Assembly (NCBI RefSeq): GCF_003627815.1
Contig: NZ_CP032698.1
Span: 6,696,001 to 6,760,000 of the forward strand
Origin: Streptomyces hundungensis
Lineage (GTDB): Bacteria > Actinomycetota > Actinomycetes > Streptomycetales > Streptomycetaceae
Direction of reading: 5' to 3'
Length of the DNA: 64,000 bases
Numbering within the stretch: the stretch's first letter is position 1; each line of letters begins with the position of its first letter. This document shows, piece by piece, positions 34,884-43,841 of the stretch. The notes under the pieces were generated by a model. It saw only the letters and a list, made by a program, of their open reading frames with translations, made no database searches and was not told the DNA's origin. The translations under genes and the position numbers were made by a program.

Positions 34884-35495
34884 TCACGCCACCGATGCCA
34901 GTTCTCCGCGACGTGCCGCCTTGGCCCGGGACAGTGCCTCCGGGGTCAGTACCGGCTGCGGCACCAGGATCCCGCAGCCCGAGCACACCGGGCCGAACCA
35001 CGGCTCGTGGGACAGGTCCTGGCTCCACACCAGCCGACTCTCCCGGCACACCGGGCACAGCGTGCCGGGTTGGGCCCGCAGCGCCGCGATCATGCGGCCG
35101 AGCACCACGGCCAGCGGTTCGACGGGATGCGTCCGGGGGTCGTCGCACCACGCCACTCCGAAACCGCCCCAGGTGCGCCGGTGCCAGTCGTCGAAGGAAC
35201 CCGGCCGCCGCAGTCCGGCGTGCTTCTCGCGCTTCCTGCGCGCCGCGAACTCCACTTCGTAGGCGAGCCAGACGGCCCTGGCCGCCTCCAACTCCTCCAG
35301 CGCGGCCACCAGCCGCGCCGGATCGGGGGCCCGGTCCTCGGGCCCGATGCGGTGCCTGCGGCACAGATGGTCCCAGGTCGCCCGGTGCCCGTAGGGGGCG
35401 AACCGCTCCAGACACTTGCGCAGCGAATAGCGCCGCAACGCGAGATCGTTCCTCGGGTCGCGCACCTGTCTCGCCAGACTGCGGAATCCAGCCAT
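34884..35495 (-). CDS. Hypothetical protein with C-terminal zinc ribbon
   Basis: I do not recognise this 203-aa protein. It starts MAGFRSLARQVRDPRNDLALR after a GGAGGTGG site. The N-terminal two thirds are alpha-helical and Arg/Trp-rich (WHRRTWGGFGVAWCDD). Near the end, CPVCRESR and CSGCG are separated by about 20 residues and form a four-Cys zinc-ribbon candidate. A nucleic-acid or protein-binding role is only a guess. The frame stays open far upstream, but that part is non-coding by composition. Confidence 0.65.
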   Translation of the reverse strand: MAGFRSLARQVRDPRNDLALRRYSLRKCLERFAPYGHRATWDHLCRRHRIGPEDRAPDPARLVAALEELEAARAVWLAYEVEFAARRKREKHAGLRRPGSFDDWHRRTWGGFGVAWCDDPRTHPVEPLAVVLGRMIAALRAQPGTLCPVCRESRLVWSQDLSHEPWFGPVCSGCGILVPQPVLTPEALSRAKAARRGELASVA

Positions 35496-36035
35496 GGCCC
35501 TGCCACCTCCGTCGCTCGTACTTCGGCGTCGAGGAATGGACGTACCGGAAGACGATCCGGCTCCATCGAATTTCCGATGAGGTCCATTACGGGGGATTCG
35601 CCTACCCTGTCCCAACCGTTGGAATCCGATTCTCACGAACTCCTCAGAAGGTGGCCCATACCCGACGGTCACGCCGCCGACCTGCTGGAACGGTCGAAGT
35701 GCCAGGTCGCGGGAGGCCCGGGAGGGTTCGCAACGCGCCAGGTGATCCGCACCGTCGGACGCCTCATGAATCCCTTCAACACCTCCGCTCGCCGTGGTCA
35801 CTTGTGCCCCGACGACCCGACCGGTATTCCTCGACCTCCCCCAACACCGCGCAGTCCGAAGGTGATACGCGCACCGACGGAGGCGGCATGGATACGGCGT
35901 GCGGTGGTACGCCTTCGGAACGCGAAGCCGATCGGGCGGGCGTGTGGGGATTCGGAGAAGGTGACGCATGTTCACCTTACGGCGCGGCGTACCCCCCAGT
36001 AGCGTCCGGCGCATCGGCCCCCACTAGGAGCGCGC
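35496..36035. promoter_or_regulatory. 540-bp divergent region before the acylase gene
   Basis: This is the lowest-GC stretch nearby and has no credible ORF. AAGGTGA (35958-35964) and TCACCTT (35972-35978) form a perfect 7-bp dyad with a 7-bp centre, 57 bp before the acylase ATG. A further AAGGTGATACGC half-site is at 35859-35870. The dyad is well placed for a repressor of the acylase gene. Promoter hexamers are not clear. Confidence 0.45.
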
Positions 36036-38870
36036 ATGCGACGACGCACCGCACGGCTCACAACAGCCGCCACCACCAACAGACTTCGACGGGTCAAGGG
36101 CATCGGACGCGGCAGAGCCGCCGCCTGTGCCGCCACCGTCATCGCCCTCTCCGCCGCCCTGCTCGGACCCGCGATCCCGGCCGGCGCCGCCGAGCCCGCC
36201 GACGGGGACCACTGTCAGGGGCAGTGCTCCGACATCCTGCCGCCGGGCGCCAACGGCAACGCCACCCTCGTCGAGATCCTCGGCAACAAGCTGTTCGGGA
36301 CCCACCCCGCCCACAGCGACGACGAGCTCGGCAAGTACGACGCACTGGTCGCGGGCCAGTCCTCGCTCACCGACGACAAGCTCAACGCCTTCTTCAACGA
36401 CGCCTCCTTCGGGGTGCCCAGCGGGCAGGTACAGTCGACCAGTTCACCCCGCCCCGACGTCACCATCACCCGGGACAAGGCGACGGGCGTGCCGCACATC
36501 AAGGGCACCACGCGCTACGGCACCGAGTACGGCGCCGGATACGCGGCGGGCCAGGACCGGCTCTGGCTCATGGACCTCTTCCGGCACATCGGACGCGGCG
36601 AACTCACCTCCTTCGCGGGCGGCGCCCTCGCCAACCAGGGTCTTGAACAGGAGTTCTGGCCGCAGGCCCCGTACACCGAGGCCGATCTCCAGGCGCAGGT
36701 CGACCGCATCCGCACCGGCAACGGCGCCCGCGGCGAACAGGCCATGGCCGACGCCCAGGCCTATGTGGACGGCATCAACGCCTATGCCAAGCAGTCCAAG
36801 GACGGCCGTTACTTCCCCGGCGAGTACGTCCTCACCGGCAAGATCGACTCCATAACGAACGTGGGGGAGATCCAGCCCTTCAAGCTCACCGACCTGATCG
36901 CGCTCGCCTCCGTCGTGGGCGGCTTGTTCGGCGGCGGCGGAGGCGGGGAGGTGCAGGCCGCGCTCTCGCTCCAGGCCGCGCAGGCCAAGTACGGCGTCGC
37001 CGAAGGCACCAAGGTCTGGGAGTCCTTCCGCGAGCGCGACGACCCCGAGGCCGTGCTCACCGTCCACGACGGCACCAGCTTCCCGTACGCGGGCAAGCCC
37101 GCCAACGCCCGGGGCACCGCGCTGCCGGACCCCGGCTCCGTCGTCCCCGAACAGCTCGTCTACGACCGCACCGGCTCCGCCAACACCCAGGCCAAGGCGG
37201 ACGTGAAGGCCCCGCCGAAGCTCGCGCCACTGAAGGGCATGTACGACAACGGCGTGCTGCCCGGCATCGACCTCGGCAAGCCGCGCGGCATGTCCAACGC
37301 CCTCGTGGTCTCCGGCTCGCACACCGCGAGCGGCCACCCCGTGGCCGTGTTCGGTCCCCAAACCGGCTACTTCGCGCCACAGTTGCTGATGCTCCAGGAG
37401 ATCCAGGGACCCGGCATCAGCGCCCGGGGCGCCTCCTTCGCCGGCGTCGGCATGTACGTCCAGCTCGGCCGCGGCCAGGACTACGCCTGGTCGGCCACCT
37501 CCGCGGGCCAGGACATCACCGACACCTACGCGGTGGAGCTGTGCCAGGACGCCACCCACTACCTCTACCGCGGCACCTGCACGCCCATGGAGAAGATGGA
37601 GAAGGCCAACTCCTGGAAGCCGACCGTCGCCGACACCACCGCGGCCGGCTCCTACCGGATGCAGGTCTGGCGCACGAACTACGGCATCGTCACGGCCCGC
37701 GCCACCGTGGGCGGCAAGCCCGTCGCCTACACCTCGCTGCGCTCCACCTACCGCCACGACGCGGACTCGATCATCGGCTTCCAGATGATGAACGACCCCA
37801 CCTTCGTCAAGGACGCCCAGTCCTTCCAGGAGGCGGCCCGCTCCGTCGACTACACCTTCAACTGGTTCTACGCGGACTCCCGCACCGCCGCCTACTACAA
37901 CAGCGGCCTCAACCCGGTGCGCAACCCCGACGTCGACCCGTCGCTTCCCGTCAAGGCGGAGCAGGCCTACGAATGGCAGGGCTTCGACCCCACCTCCAAC
38001 ACGGCCGGCTACACCCCGCCCGCCCAGCACCCCCAGTCGATCGGCCAGGACTACTACGTGTCCTGGAACAACAAGCAGGCCAAGGAGTACTCCACGGCCG
38101 GCTTCGGCGACGGCTCCGTGCACCGGGCCAACCTCCTCGACGACCGGGTGAAGGCACTGGTCGCCCAGGGAGGTGTCACCCGCTCCTCGCTGACCCGGGC
38201 CATGGCCCAGGCCGCCGTCACCGACCTGCGCGGTGAGGACGTGCTGCCCGAACTCCTCAAGGTGCTGCACAGCGCGCCCGTGACCGACCCCCAACTGGCC
38301 ACCGCCGTCCAGCAGTTGGACGCCTGGAAGGCCGACGGCACCCAGCGCCGCGAGACCTCTCAGGGCTCCCACACCTACACCCACCCCGACGCCGTCCGCC
38401 TCATGGACGCCTGGTGGCCGCTGCTCGTCGAGGCCGAGTTCCGGCCCGGACTCGGCGATCCGCTCTACAACGCCCTGACCACCAACCTGGGCATCGACGA
38501 GGCCCCCTCGGCGGGCCACGGCCCGACCGGCTCCCACGCGGGCTCCGCCTTCCAGTACGGCTGGTGGAGCTATGTCGACAAGGATCTGCGGACGGTCCTG
38601 GGCGAGCCCGTGCAGGGCCCGCTGGGCCGCGCCTTCTGCGGCGACGGCAAGCCGGCCGCCTGCCGTGACAGCCTGCTCGGCACGCTCAAGCAGGCCGCCG
38701 CCAAGACCCCGGCCCAGGTCTACCCCGGGGACGCCGGCTGTTCGGCGGGCGACCAGTGGTGCGCCGACAGCATCGTCCAGCGCCCGCTGGGCGGCATCAC
38801 CCAGTCGGTGATCAACTGGCAGAACCGGCCGACCTACCAGCAGGTCGTCGAGTTCCCCAGCCACCGCTAG
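36036..38870 (+). CDS. Secreted penicillin-acylase family Ntn-hydrolase
   Basis: 944-aa precursor. A long N-terminus (Arg-rich, then a hydrophobic run ending IPAGAAEPA) directs export. The alpha region is about 130-400. GKPRGMSNALVV places the autocatalytic nucleophile at Ser420, which would become the N-terminus of the beta chain. A conserved GFAG...QLGRGQDYAWSATSAGQDITDTY block follows. Homologues cleave amide-linked acyl chains: beta-lactams, acyl-homoserine lactones or lipopeptides such as aculeacin. The substrate is unresolved. Cys pairs are present. It probably is secreted and self-processed. Confidence 0.9.
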   Translation: MRRRTARLTTAATTNRLRRVKGIGRGRAAACAATVIALSAALLGPAIPAGAAEPADGDHCQGQCSDILPPGANGNATLVEILGNKLFGTHPAHSDDELGKYDALVAGQSSLTDDKLNAFFNDASFGVPSGQVQSTSSPRPDVTITRDKATGVPHIKGTTRYGTEYGAGYAAGQDRLWLMDLFRHIGRGELTSFAGGALANQGLEQEFWPQAPYTEADLQAQVDRIRTGNGARGEQAMADAQAYVDGINAYAKQSKDGRYFPGEYVLTGKIDSITNVGEIQPFKLTDLIALASVVGGLFGGGGGGEVQAALSLQAAQAKYGVAEGTKVWESFRERDDPEAVLTVHDGTSFPYAGKPANARGTALPDPGSVVPEQLVYDRTGSANTQAKADVKAPPKLAPLKGMYDNGVLPGIDLGKPRGMSNALVVSGSHTASGHPVAVFGPQTGYFAPQLLMLQEIQGPGISARGASFAGVGMYVQLGRGQDYAWSATSAGQDITDTYAVELCQDATHYLYRGTCTPMEKMEKANSWKPTVADTTAAGSYRMQVWRTNYGIVTARATVGGKPVAYTSLRSTYRHDADSIIGFQMMNDPTFVKDAQSFQEAARSVDYTFNWFYADSRTAAYYNSGLNPVRNPDVDPSLPVKAEQAYEWQGFDPTSNTAGYTPPAQHPQSIGQDYYVSWNNKQAKEYSTAGFGDGSVHRANLLDDRVKALVAQGGVTRSSLTRAMAQAAVTDLRGEDVLPELLKVLHSAPVTDPQLATAVQQLDAWKADGTQRRETSQGSHTYTHPDAVRLMDAWWPLLVEAEFRPGLGDPLYNALTTNLGIDEAPSAGHGPTGSHAGSAFQYGWWSYVDKDLRTVLGEPVQGPLGRAFCGDGKPAACRDSLLGTLKQAAAKTPAQVYPGDAGCSAGDQWCADSIVQRPLGGITQSVINWQNRPTYQQVVEFPSHR

Positions 38871-38886
38871 CCGGGGCGGCCGCGGG

Positions 38887-40197
38887 TCAGATCCTCACGA
38901 TCCGGCCCGCGGCCAGCACCAGCCGGGCGAGCTCCGGATGGCAGATGTCGCTGTGCGACCCGGACGGCGGCCCGCCCGCCTTCACCACCGAGGACGCGTC
39001 GACACTGACACAGCCCGAGTCCGGCACCCCGTCGCGCAGCGCCTCGGCGAGCGTGAGCGTGGTGCAGGGGGTCACGGCCTGGATACCGTCGTGACCGATC
39101 GCCCACCACCGCCGGTCCAGGCCGGGCAGCTCGCTCGCGTAGTCCCCGGACAGCGCGGAGGCCAGCGGGTAGATGACGCCCAGTGCGGTGTCGGAGCGCG
39201 AGTAGCAGGACACGACCGGGCCGTCGGCACGGTCCTGCGCGTCGCTCAGCGCACCCGCCCCCGGCAGACCGTCCGGCAGCCGCTCGGCGAAGGCGTAATG
39301 GGAGAAGGCCCCTTCGAGCAAGGTCACCGACTTCACATTGCGCGCCCCGCGCGGCAGCCCCTTGAGGGCGAAGGCCACCAGCCGGGCCCCCTGGCTGTGT
39401 CCCACGAGATGAATGCGCAAGTCCGGCCTGGACAAGGAGAGTTGGCCGATGAGGGGACCGAGACCGAGCTGGCCCACTGTGCCCGCCCGATGCTTCATCT
39501 CGTAGTACGTCAGCTGACGCAACACCTCCTTCGCCCCGTCCCACAGGTGCTTGAGGGAGCCACCGATCGAGAACGAGGGCCCCGGCGGCCCCGCCTCCAC
39601 GGGCATCCCGGTGTCCGCGAGGGCCGCGGTGAACCTCTGACACAGCGTCAGCGTGTCGTCGGTGAGGATCGCGGCCGAGACGCCCTGGCCGTTCTCCGCC
39701 GCCAGGTCACCCATGGCCCCCGCTCTGCCCGCCCCGGTCGTCACCAGCCGCCGGCTCAGCAGCCCGAACTCCTCGAACGCCTCCTGCGCGTCCGGCCGTT
39801 GGGCGAGCAGAGCGGCGATCCGGTCGACGTCCGCGTCCTGGCCGGGGAAGAACCCTTTGAGTGCGGCCACGGTCCTCTCGTCGAGCCCTGGTGCGGGGTC
39901 GGTCTGCGTGGCGTGCGGAAAGTTCGGGATGGTCTCGTCCGTGAAGCGGATCGAGGGCCAGGTCACCCCGCCGTACCCCAGCCGTACCCCCGACGTGCCC
40001 GAGAGCAGCGCGGGGAACGGTGCGAAGAAGGCCCGGTACAGGCCCCGGGCCGTGTCCGGGGTGTTGTTCCAGCCGTGCGCGAACAGCACCAGATCGGTGG
40101 CGTCCACGCCGGTCAGGGCCGTGCGCTCGGCGGGATCGGCGTCGCCGTCCGCGTCAAAGGTGATCTCCCGGTACGGCTCGACTCCGATGTCCGCCAT
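38887..40197 (-). CDS. Alpha/beta-hydrolase-like protein
   Basis: 436 aa. HGWNNTPDTARGL near residue 40 and the nucleophile elbow GHSQGARL (Ser around 268) mark an alpha/beta hydrolase, with a likely catalytic His late in the sequence. It has no signal peptide, so it probably stays in the cytoplasm, unlike its neighbours. It is longer than most simple esterases, with an inserted helical region between the two motifs. Substrate unknown. The ATG at 40197 follows GGAGGTC. It converges with the acylase gene. Confidence 0.75.
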   Translation of the reverse strand: MADIGVEPYREITFDADGDADPAERTALTGVDATDLVLFAHGWNNTPDTARGLYRAFFAPFPALLSGTSGVRLGYGGVTWPSIRFTDETIPNFPHATQTDPAPGLDERTVAALKGFFPGQDADVDRIAALLAQRPDAQEAFEEFGLLSRRLVTTGAGRAGAMGDLAAENGQGVSAAILTDDTLTLCQRFTAALADTGMPVEAGPPGPSFSIGGSLKHLWDGAKEVLRQLTYYEMKHRAGTVGQLGLGPLIGQLSLSRPDLRIHLVGHSQGARLVAFALKGLPRGARNVKSVTLLEGAFSHYAFAERLPDGLPGAGALSDAQDRADGPVVSCYSRSDTALGVIYPLASALSGDYASELPGLDRRWWAIGHDGIQAVTPCTTLTLAEALRDGVPDSGCVSVDASSVVKAGGPPSGSHSDICHPELARLVLAAGRIVRI

Positions 40198-40282
40198 GAC
40201 CCCGACCTCCGGTCCGCTCGACGATGAGCGAGCCCATCGTCCCGCCGGACCGGGGAGCTGACCATACGGAGGACCAAGGCGG

Positions 40283-41650
40283 TCAGAGCCGGTCGGCAGC
40301 CCGCACCCGGTGCAGATGGATCAGGATGTCGAACGAGGCCCCCAGGCGGGTCCGTTCGACCTCGGCCGGCCAGGCGTTGCCTATGGAACGGGTCGGCCGG
40401 GTCACGGCCAGCCAGGCGCGGGCGGGCCGGGAGGCGGCACGCAGATCCAGGTAGAAGTCGCGCGGCGACACCCGCTCCAGGACCTCCTCGTTGCTGCCCG
40501 CGCCGAGCGGAGGCACCGAGAAGGTGCGGATCGGCTCGGCCGGGTCGGTGAGGTCGAAGGCGTTGAACGAGCCCTGCCCGAAGGTGAAGCCGATGCTCAC
40601 ATACCGGCTGCCGATGGCCTCCCGGAGGAAGGCGCCCTGCATTTTCGGGTATTCGCCGTCGCCGGTGGGCTCGTAGCCGACGTGACCGTTGTGCGCGGAC
40701 AACAGCATGCGGTGCCCGGTGTGCCGCTGCCACCACAGCGTGTTCTCCGCCATGACCCGGTCCCGGTAGCCCCGGGACGCGCGCAACTGCTCCGGGTCGT
40801 CGAAGTCGTAGCCGAACTGCTGACCCGTCTGCGCGATGGTGCGGGCGTCCTGCACCACCCAGTCGAATGCCTCCGCGTCCGCGCCCGGATGCTGCGCCGA
40901 CAGCAGGGCGTAGGCGCGGGCGGTGTCGGCGGCCATCCGTTGGCGCTCGTTCATGGGGCGCCGGAGGTAGGACATCATCGTGTCACCGACGCCCGCCGTG
41001 GGCCGTGACTGCCGGTAGAGCCGGTCGATCTCGGGCAGCAGCTTCGGGTAGTGCCGCGCCGTGTACGCCGTCACCCGGTCGAACAGCGCCGGACCCGCGT
41101 AGCCCATGTCGTCCCCCATGAACTGCACCTGGTTGGCGGGGTGGTGCTGGTTGTAGCCCCGCATCCAGCGGATCAGGTCCAGATACTCCTGGGTGTCCCA
41201 CACGGTGTACGACCCCTGGAACTCCTCGTGCACGACGCGCTCCGGGTCGCCCTTGCCGTACCGCACGTAGTCATTGACGCGCAGGCCCGAACTCCAGCTG
41301 ACCTCAAGGGCGAAGGTGGTGAAACCCCGCTGCTCGACGAGGTACTGGAAGACGCGCTGTTTGGTCGCGAAGAACTCGTGCGAGTTGTGCGTGGCCTCGC
41401 CCAGGCCCACGATGTCCGCCCCTGCCGTCATGCGGCCCAGCGGGCGCGGATCGCTCAGCGGCACGGCGCCGCGCGCCAGTTCCCGTACCGGATCGGAGGG
41501 CAGCGCGGGGCCGGCGGGGAGGGGAGCGGCGCGGGCCGGCGGCACGGTGGTCAGTAGGCCGAGGCACAGGGTGAGCAGGAGCAGCACGGCCCCCCGCCCC
41601 GACAGGGGGGACCGCCTCGACCGGTGGAGAGTTTCCGTGAAGAGGTTCAT
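40283..41650 (-). CDS. Secreted erythromycin-esterase family protein
   Basis: 455 aa. A signal sequence (about 1-42, ending PARAAP) is followed by the erythromycin esterase fold: GLGEATHNSHEFF near 83-95, ALEVSWSSGLRVNDYV, MGDDMGYAGP, and MLLSAHNGHVGYEP carrying a conserved His. Erythromycin esterases EreA/EreB open macrolide lactones, but most secreted homologues have no known substrate. Thus a resistance role here is a guess. Start: ATG 41650 with weak ribosome-binding site. Confidence 0.85.
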   Translation of the reverse strand: MNLFTETLHRSRRSPLSGRGAVLLLLTLCLGLLTTVPPARAAPLPAGPALPSDPVRELARGAVPLSDPRPLGRMTAGADIVGLGEATHNSHEFFATKQRVFQYLVEQRGFTTFALEVSWSSGLRVNDYVRYGKGDPERVVHEEFQGSYTVWDTQEYLDLIRWMRGYNQHHPANQVQFMGDDMGYAGPALFDRVTAYTARHYPKLLPEIDRLYRQSRPTAGVGDTMMSYLRRPMNERQRMAADTARAYALLSAQHPGADAEAFDWVVQDARTIAQTGQQFGYDFDDPEQLRASRGYRDRVMAENTLWWQRHTGHRMLLSAHNGHVGYEPTGDGEYPKMQGAFLREAIGSRYVSIGFTFGQGSFNAFDLTDPAEPIRTFSVPPLGAGSNEEVLERVSPRDFYLDLRAASRPARAWLAVTRPTRSIGNAWPAEVERTRLGASFDILIHLHRVRAADRL

Positions 41651-41766
41651 GGATCAAGGGTGTCGGTCGCGAGGCCCCTTTCCCAGCGTGGCACCCCCAC
41701 CAACGAGGCGGGGGTTAGCACCAGTTCACAGGGTTCGGCCAGCACGTCCTTCCCCCTGTCGGCGGC

Positions 41767-43014
41767 TCAGTCGTACAGCAGATGCTCCGCGCGCAGGGCG
41801 CGGAACGCCCTGAGCCCCGGCTGCCAGGCGGCGACGATGTCGTCCGTGCTCGCGCCGGCGTCGATCATCGTGCGGACCAGGGCGGAGCCCGTGAGCTTGT
41901 CGACCCAGTGGTCCGGACGCCACGCGAAGCCGGCCCACACGCGTTTGGCGGTCACCAGGGCCGCGATGCCGGTACGGACCGGGTCGAACAACCTCCGTTC
42001 GTGGACGTGGAGTTGAACCCCTCCCACGGTCTTCCCCGCGAACTTGGAGAAGGTCGGCGCGAAGTACGCCTCGCGGAACCGGACGCCGGGCAGGGCGAGC
42101 GCGTCGAGCGCGGCCGCCCAGCGGCCGTCGAGCCCCTCGGCGCCGAGCAGCTCGAACGACCGTGTCGTGCCGCGCCCCTCCGACAGGTTGGTGCCTTCGA
42201 ACAGACAGGTGCCGGAGTAGACGAGGGCGGAGTCCGGGGTCGGCATGTTGGGGCTCGGCGGCACCCACGGCAGGCCGGTGCGGTCAAAGAAGTCCGAGCG
42301 CCGCCACCCGGACATGCGCACGGTGGTCAACCGCACCTTCCCGCCCAGGAACTCGGCGTTGAAGAGGCGGGCGAGCTCGGCGGCGGTCATCCCGTGCGCC
42401 TGGGAGATGGGCACGCGTCCGACGAAACTGGCGAACGCCGGGTCCAGGACCGGGCCGTACGCGGCTCGCCCCGTCACCGGGTTCGGCCGGTCGAGGACCA
42501 CGAACCTCTTGCCCGCGAGGGCCGCGGCCTCCATGCAGTCGTACAGCGTCCAGATGTAGGTGTAGAAGCGGGCGCCGACGTCCTGGATGTCGAAGACGAC
42601 CGTGTCCACGCCGGAGGCGCCGAAGATGTCCGCGAGGGCGCGGCCGCTCTTGGTGTACGTGTCGTACACGGGCAGCCCGGTCGCCGGATCGTCGTAGCGG
42701 CCCTGCGAACCGCCGGCCTGGGCGGTGCCGCGGAAGCCGTGTTCGGGGCCGAAGACGGCGACGAGGTGCACGCGGGGGTCGGCGTGCATGACGTCCACGA
42801 AGTGCCGTACGTCTCGGGTCACTCCGGTGGGGTTGGTGACGAGGCCGACCTTCTGGTTGGTGAGGTCGGTGTAGGCGGTGGTGGTGAGGTGGTCGAAGCC
42901 GGTGCGGGTTTGGGTGGGGGCGGCCGCCCTCGCGGGTGCGCTTGTGCCGAGGGCTGTGGTGGTGGCGCCGGTGGTTAGGGCTCCTGTGAGGAGGGTTCGT
43001 CTGGGGAGGGTCAT
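41767..43014 (-). CDS. Secreted DUF1343 / NamZ-type exo-beta-N-acetylmuramidase
   Basis: 415 aa. A Tat-type signal (MTLPRRTLLTGALTTG ... APARA) leads to the DUF1343 domain: KVGLVTNPTGVTRD, VAVFGPEHGFRG, VDTVVFDIQDVGARFYTYIWTL, FVVLDRPNPV and SPNMPTPDSALVYSGTCLFEGTN. By family knowledge NamZ proteins release N-acetylmuramate from peptidoglycan ends, for recycling. Start: ATG 43014 with GGAGGAG 10-16 bp upstream; the upstream in-frame extension is repeat-derived and rejected. It lies beside the erythromycin-esterase-type gene, 116 bp apart. Confidence 0.88.
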   Translation of the reverse strand: MTLPRRTLLTGALTTGATTTALGTSAPARAAAPTQTRTGFDHLTTTAYTDLTNQKVGLVTNPTGVTRDVRHFVDVMHADPRVHLVAVFGPEHGFRGTAQAGGSQGRYDDPATGLPVYDTYTKSGRALADIFGASGVDTVVFDIQDVGARFYTYIWTLYDCMEAAALAGKRFVVLDRPNPVTGRAAYGPVLDPAFASFVGRVPISQAHGMTAAELARLFNAEFLGGKVRLTTVRMSGWRRSDFFDRTGLPWVPPSPNMPTPDSALVYSGTCLFEGTNLSEGRGTTRSFELLGAEGLDGRWAAALDALALPGVRFREAYFAPTFSKFAGKTVGGVQLHVHERRLFDPVRTGIAALVTAKRVWAGFAWRPDHWVDKLTGSALVRTMIDAGASTDDIVAAWQPGLRAFRALRAEHLLYD

Positions 43015-43841
43015 TTGGGGGGCCTCCTCCGGGGGATGGGTGGGGTGGGCACGGTACAGCGCGTTGAACGGCCTGACCCCCTGGGGCTCCGCCCCAGACC
43101 CCGCGGGTTCGCCCACCCACCCGCCCGTGACGGGGGTTGGACAGCCCGGGCCCCTGGGGCTCCGCCCCAGACCCCGTATCGCGCCTTAAGGGCGCTCGTC
43201 CTCAATCGCCGGACGGGCTGAGGGGGCCGACGCGGGCCCGCACCGAGCAGTTAGGGGCGCGGGGAACTGCGCGACCAGCCCCCCACGACCCGCAGCCGAA
43301 AACGGGTTTTCAGGGGCGCGAGGAACTGCGCGAGAAGCGACCACGGCCCGCAGGCCGAGAGCGGGGTTAGGGGCGCGGGGAACTGCGCGACCAGCCACGC
43401 ACGGTGCGAGGACGAAAACGGGTTTTGAGGGGCGCGAGGAACTGTGCGAGAAGCGACCACGGCCCGCAGGCCGAGAGCGGGGTTAGGGGCGCGGGGAACT
43501 GCGCGGGACGCGGGCACGGTCCGCGGACGGCCGAGCACCTAAGGGGCGCGGGGAACTGCGCGATCAGCCACGCACGGTGTGAGGGCGCAAGGGGGTTAGG
43601 GGCGCGGGGAACTGCGCGATCAGCCACGCACGGTGTGAGGGCGCAAGGGGGTTGGGGGCGCGGGGAAGTGGTACGGGCCGCAGGGCCGGAGCGGCAGTAG
43701 GGGGTGGTGGTGGCGCGGGGCCGGCCGTGGCCGCCCGGGCCGTCGGGAGGAGGCCGTGGGGCCTCGCGGGTTGGGGGTTTCGGGGGGCATACCGACCGGT
43801 TAGTCTGTCGGGGCATCCGGCACGCAGAGAGGCGGGTCTCC
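43015..43841. repeat. Intergenic repeat cluster: hairpins plus eight copies of a GGCGCGGGGAACTGCGCG unit
   Basis: 827 bp without a gene. Two CTGGGGCTCCGCCCCAG hairpins (43081-43097, 43154-43170) are followed by a unit at 43191-43221 (GGCGCTCGTCCTCAATCGCC plus GGACGGGCTGA). Then eight units start at 43254, 43313, 43370, 43429, 43486, 43543, 43599 and 43655 (the last degenerate), spaced 56-59 bp. Spacers are related to each other (units 2 and 4 near-identical, 6 and 7 identical). The same parts recur at 63563-63848. I recall such sequences as common intergenic repeats in Streptomyces; function unknown. Confidence 0.92.
43786..43805. promoter_or_regulatory. TetR-type operator before the SDR/ligase operon (site B)
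   Basis: GGCATACCGACCGGTTAGTC contains GCATACCGACCGGT (43787-43800), identical to site A at 22205-22218 (minus strand) and a one-base variant of site C at 49310-49323. It ends 41 bp before the ATG at 43842. Confidence 0.75.

Noticed and set aside
34767..36002. Plus-strand ORF of 411 codons over the zinc-ribbon gene and promoter region
   Set aside because: No recognisable domain, spans a repeat and a promoter; codon third-position pattern favours the minus strand.
36444..38864. 806-codon antisense ORF across the acylase gene
   Set aside because: Shadow of the acylase frame; composition is Gly/Val/Leu-rich with no domain.
40283..41650. Macrolide resistance gene
   Set aside because: The erythromycin-esterase fold alone does not show macrolide activity; no other resistance or macrolide gene is near.
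43254..43680. CRISPR-like array (about 27-bp repeats, about 30-bp spacers)
   Set aside because: Spacers are related to each other, some identical, repeats are degenerate, no cas gene is in the window, and the same repeat occurs singly at 63.7 and 63.8 kb.
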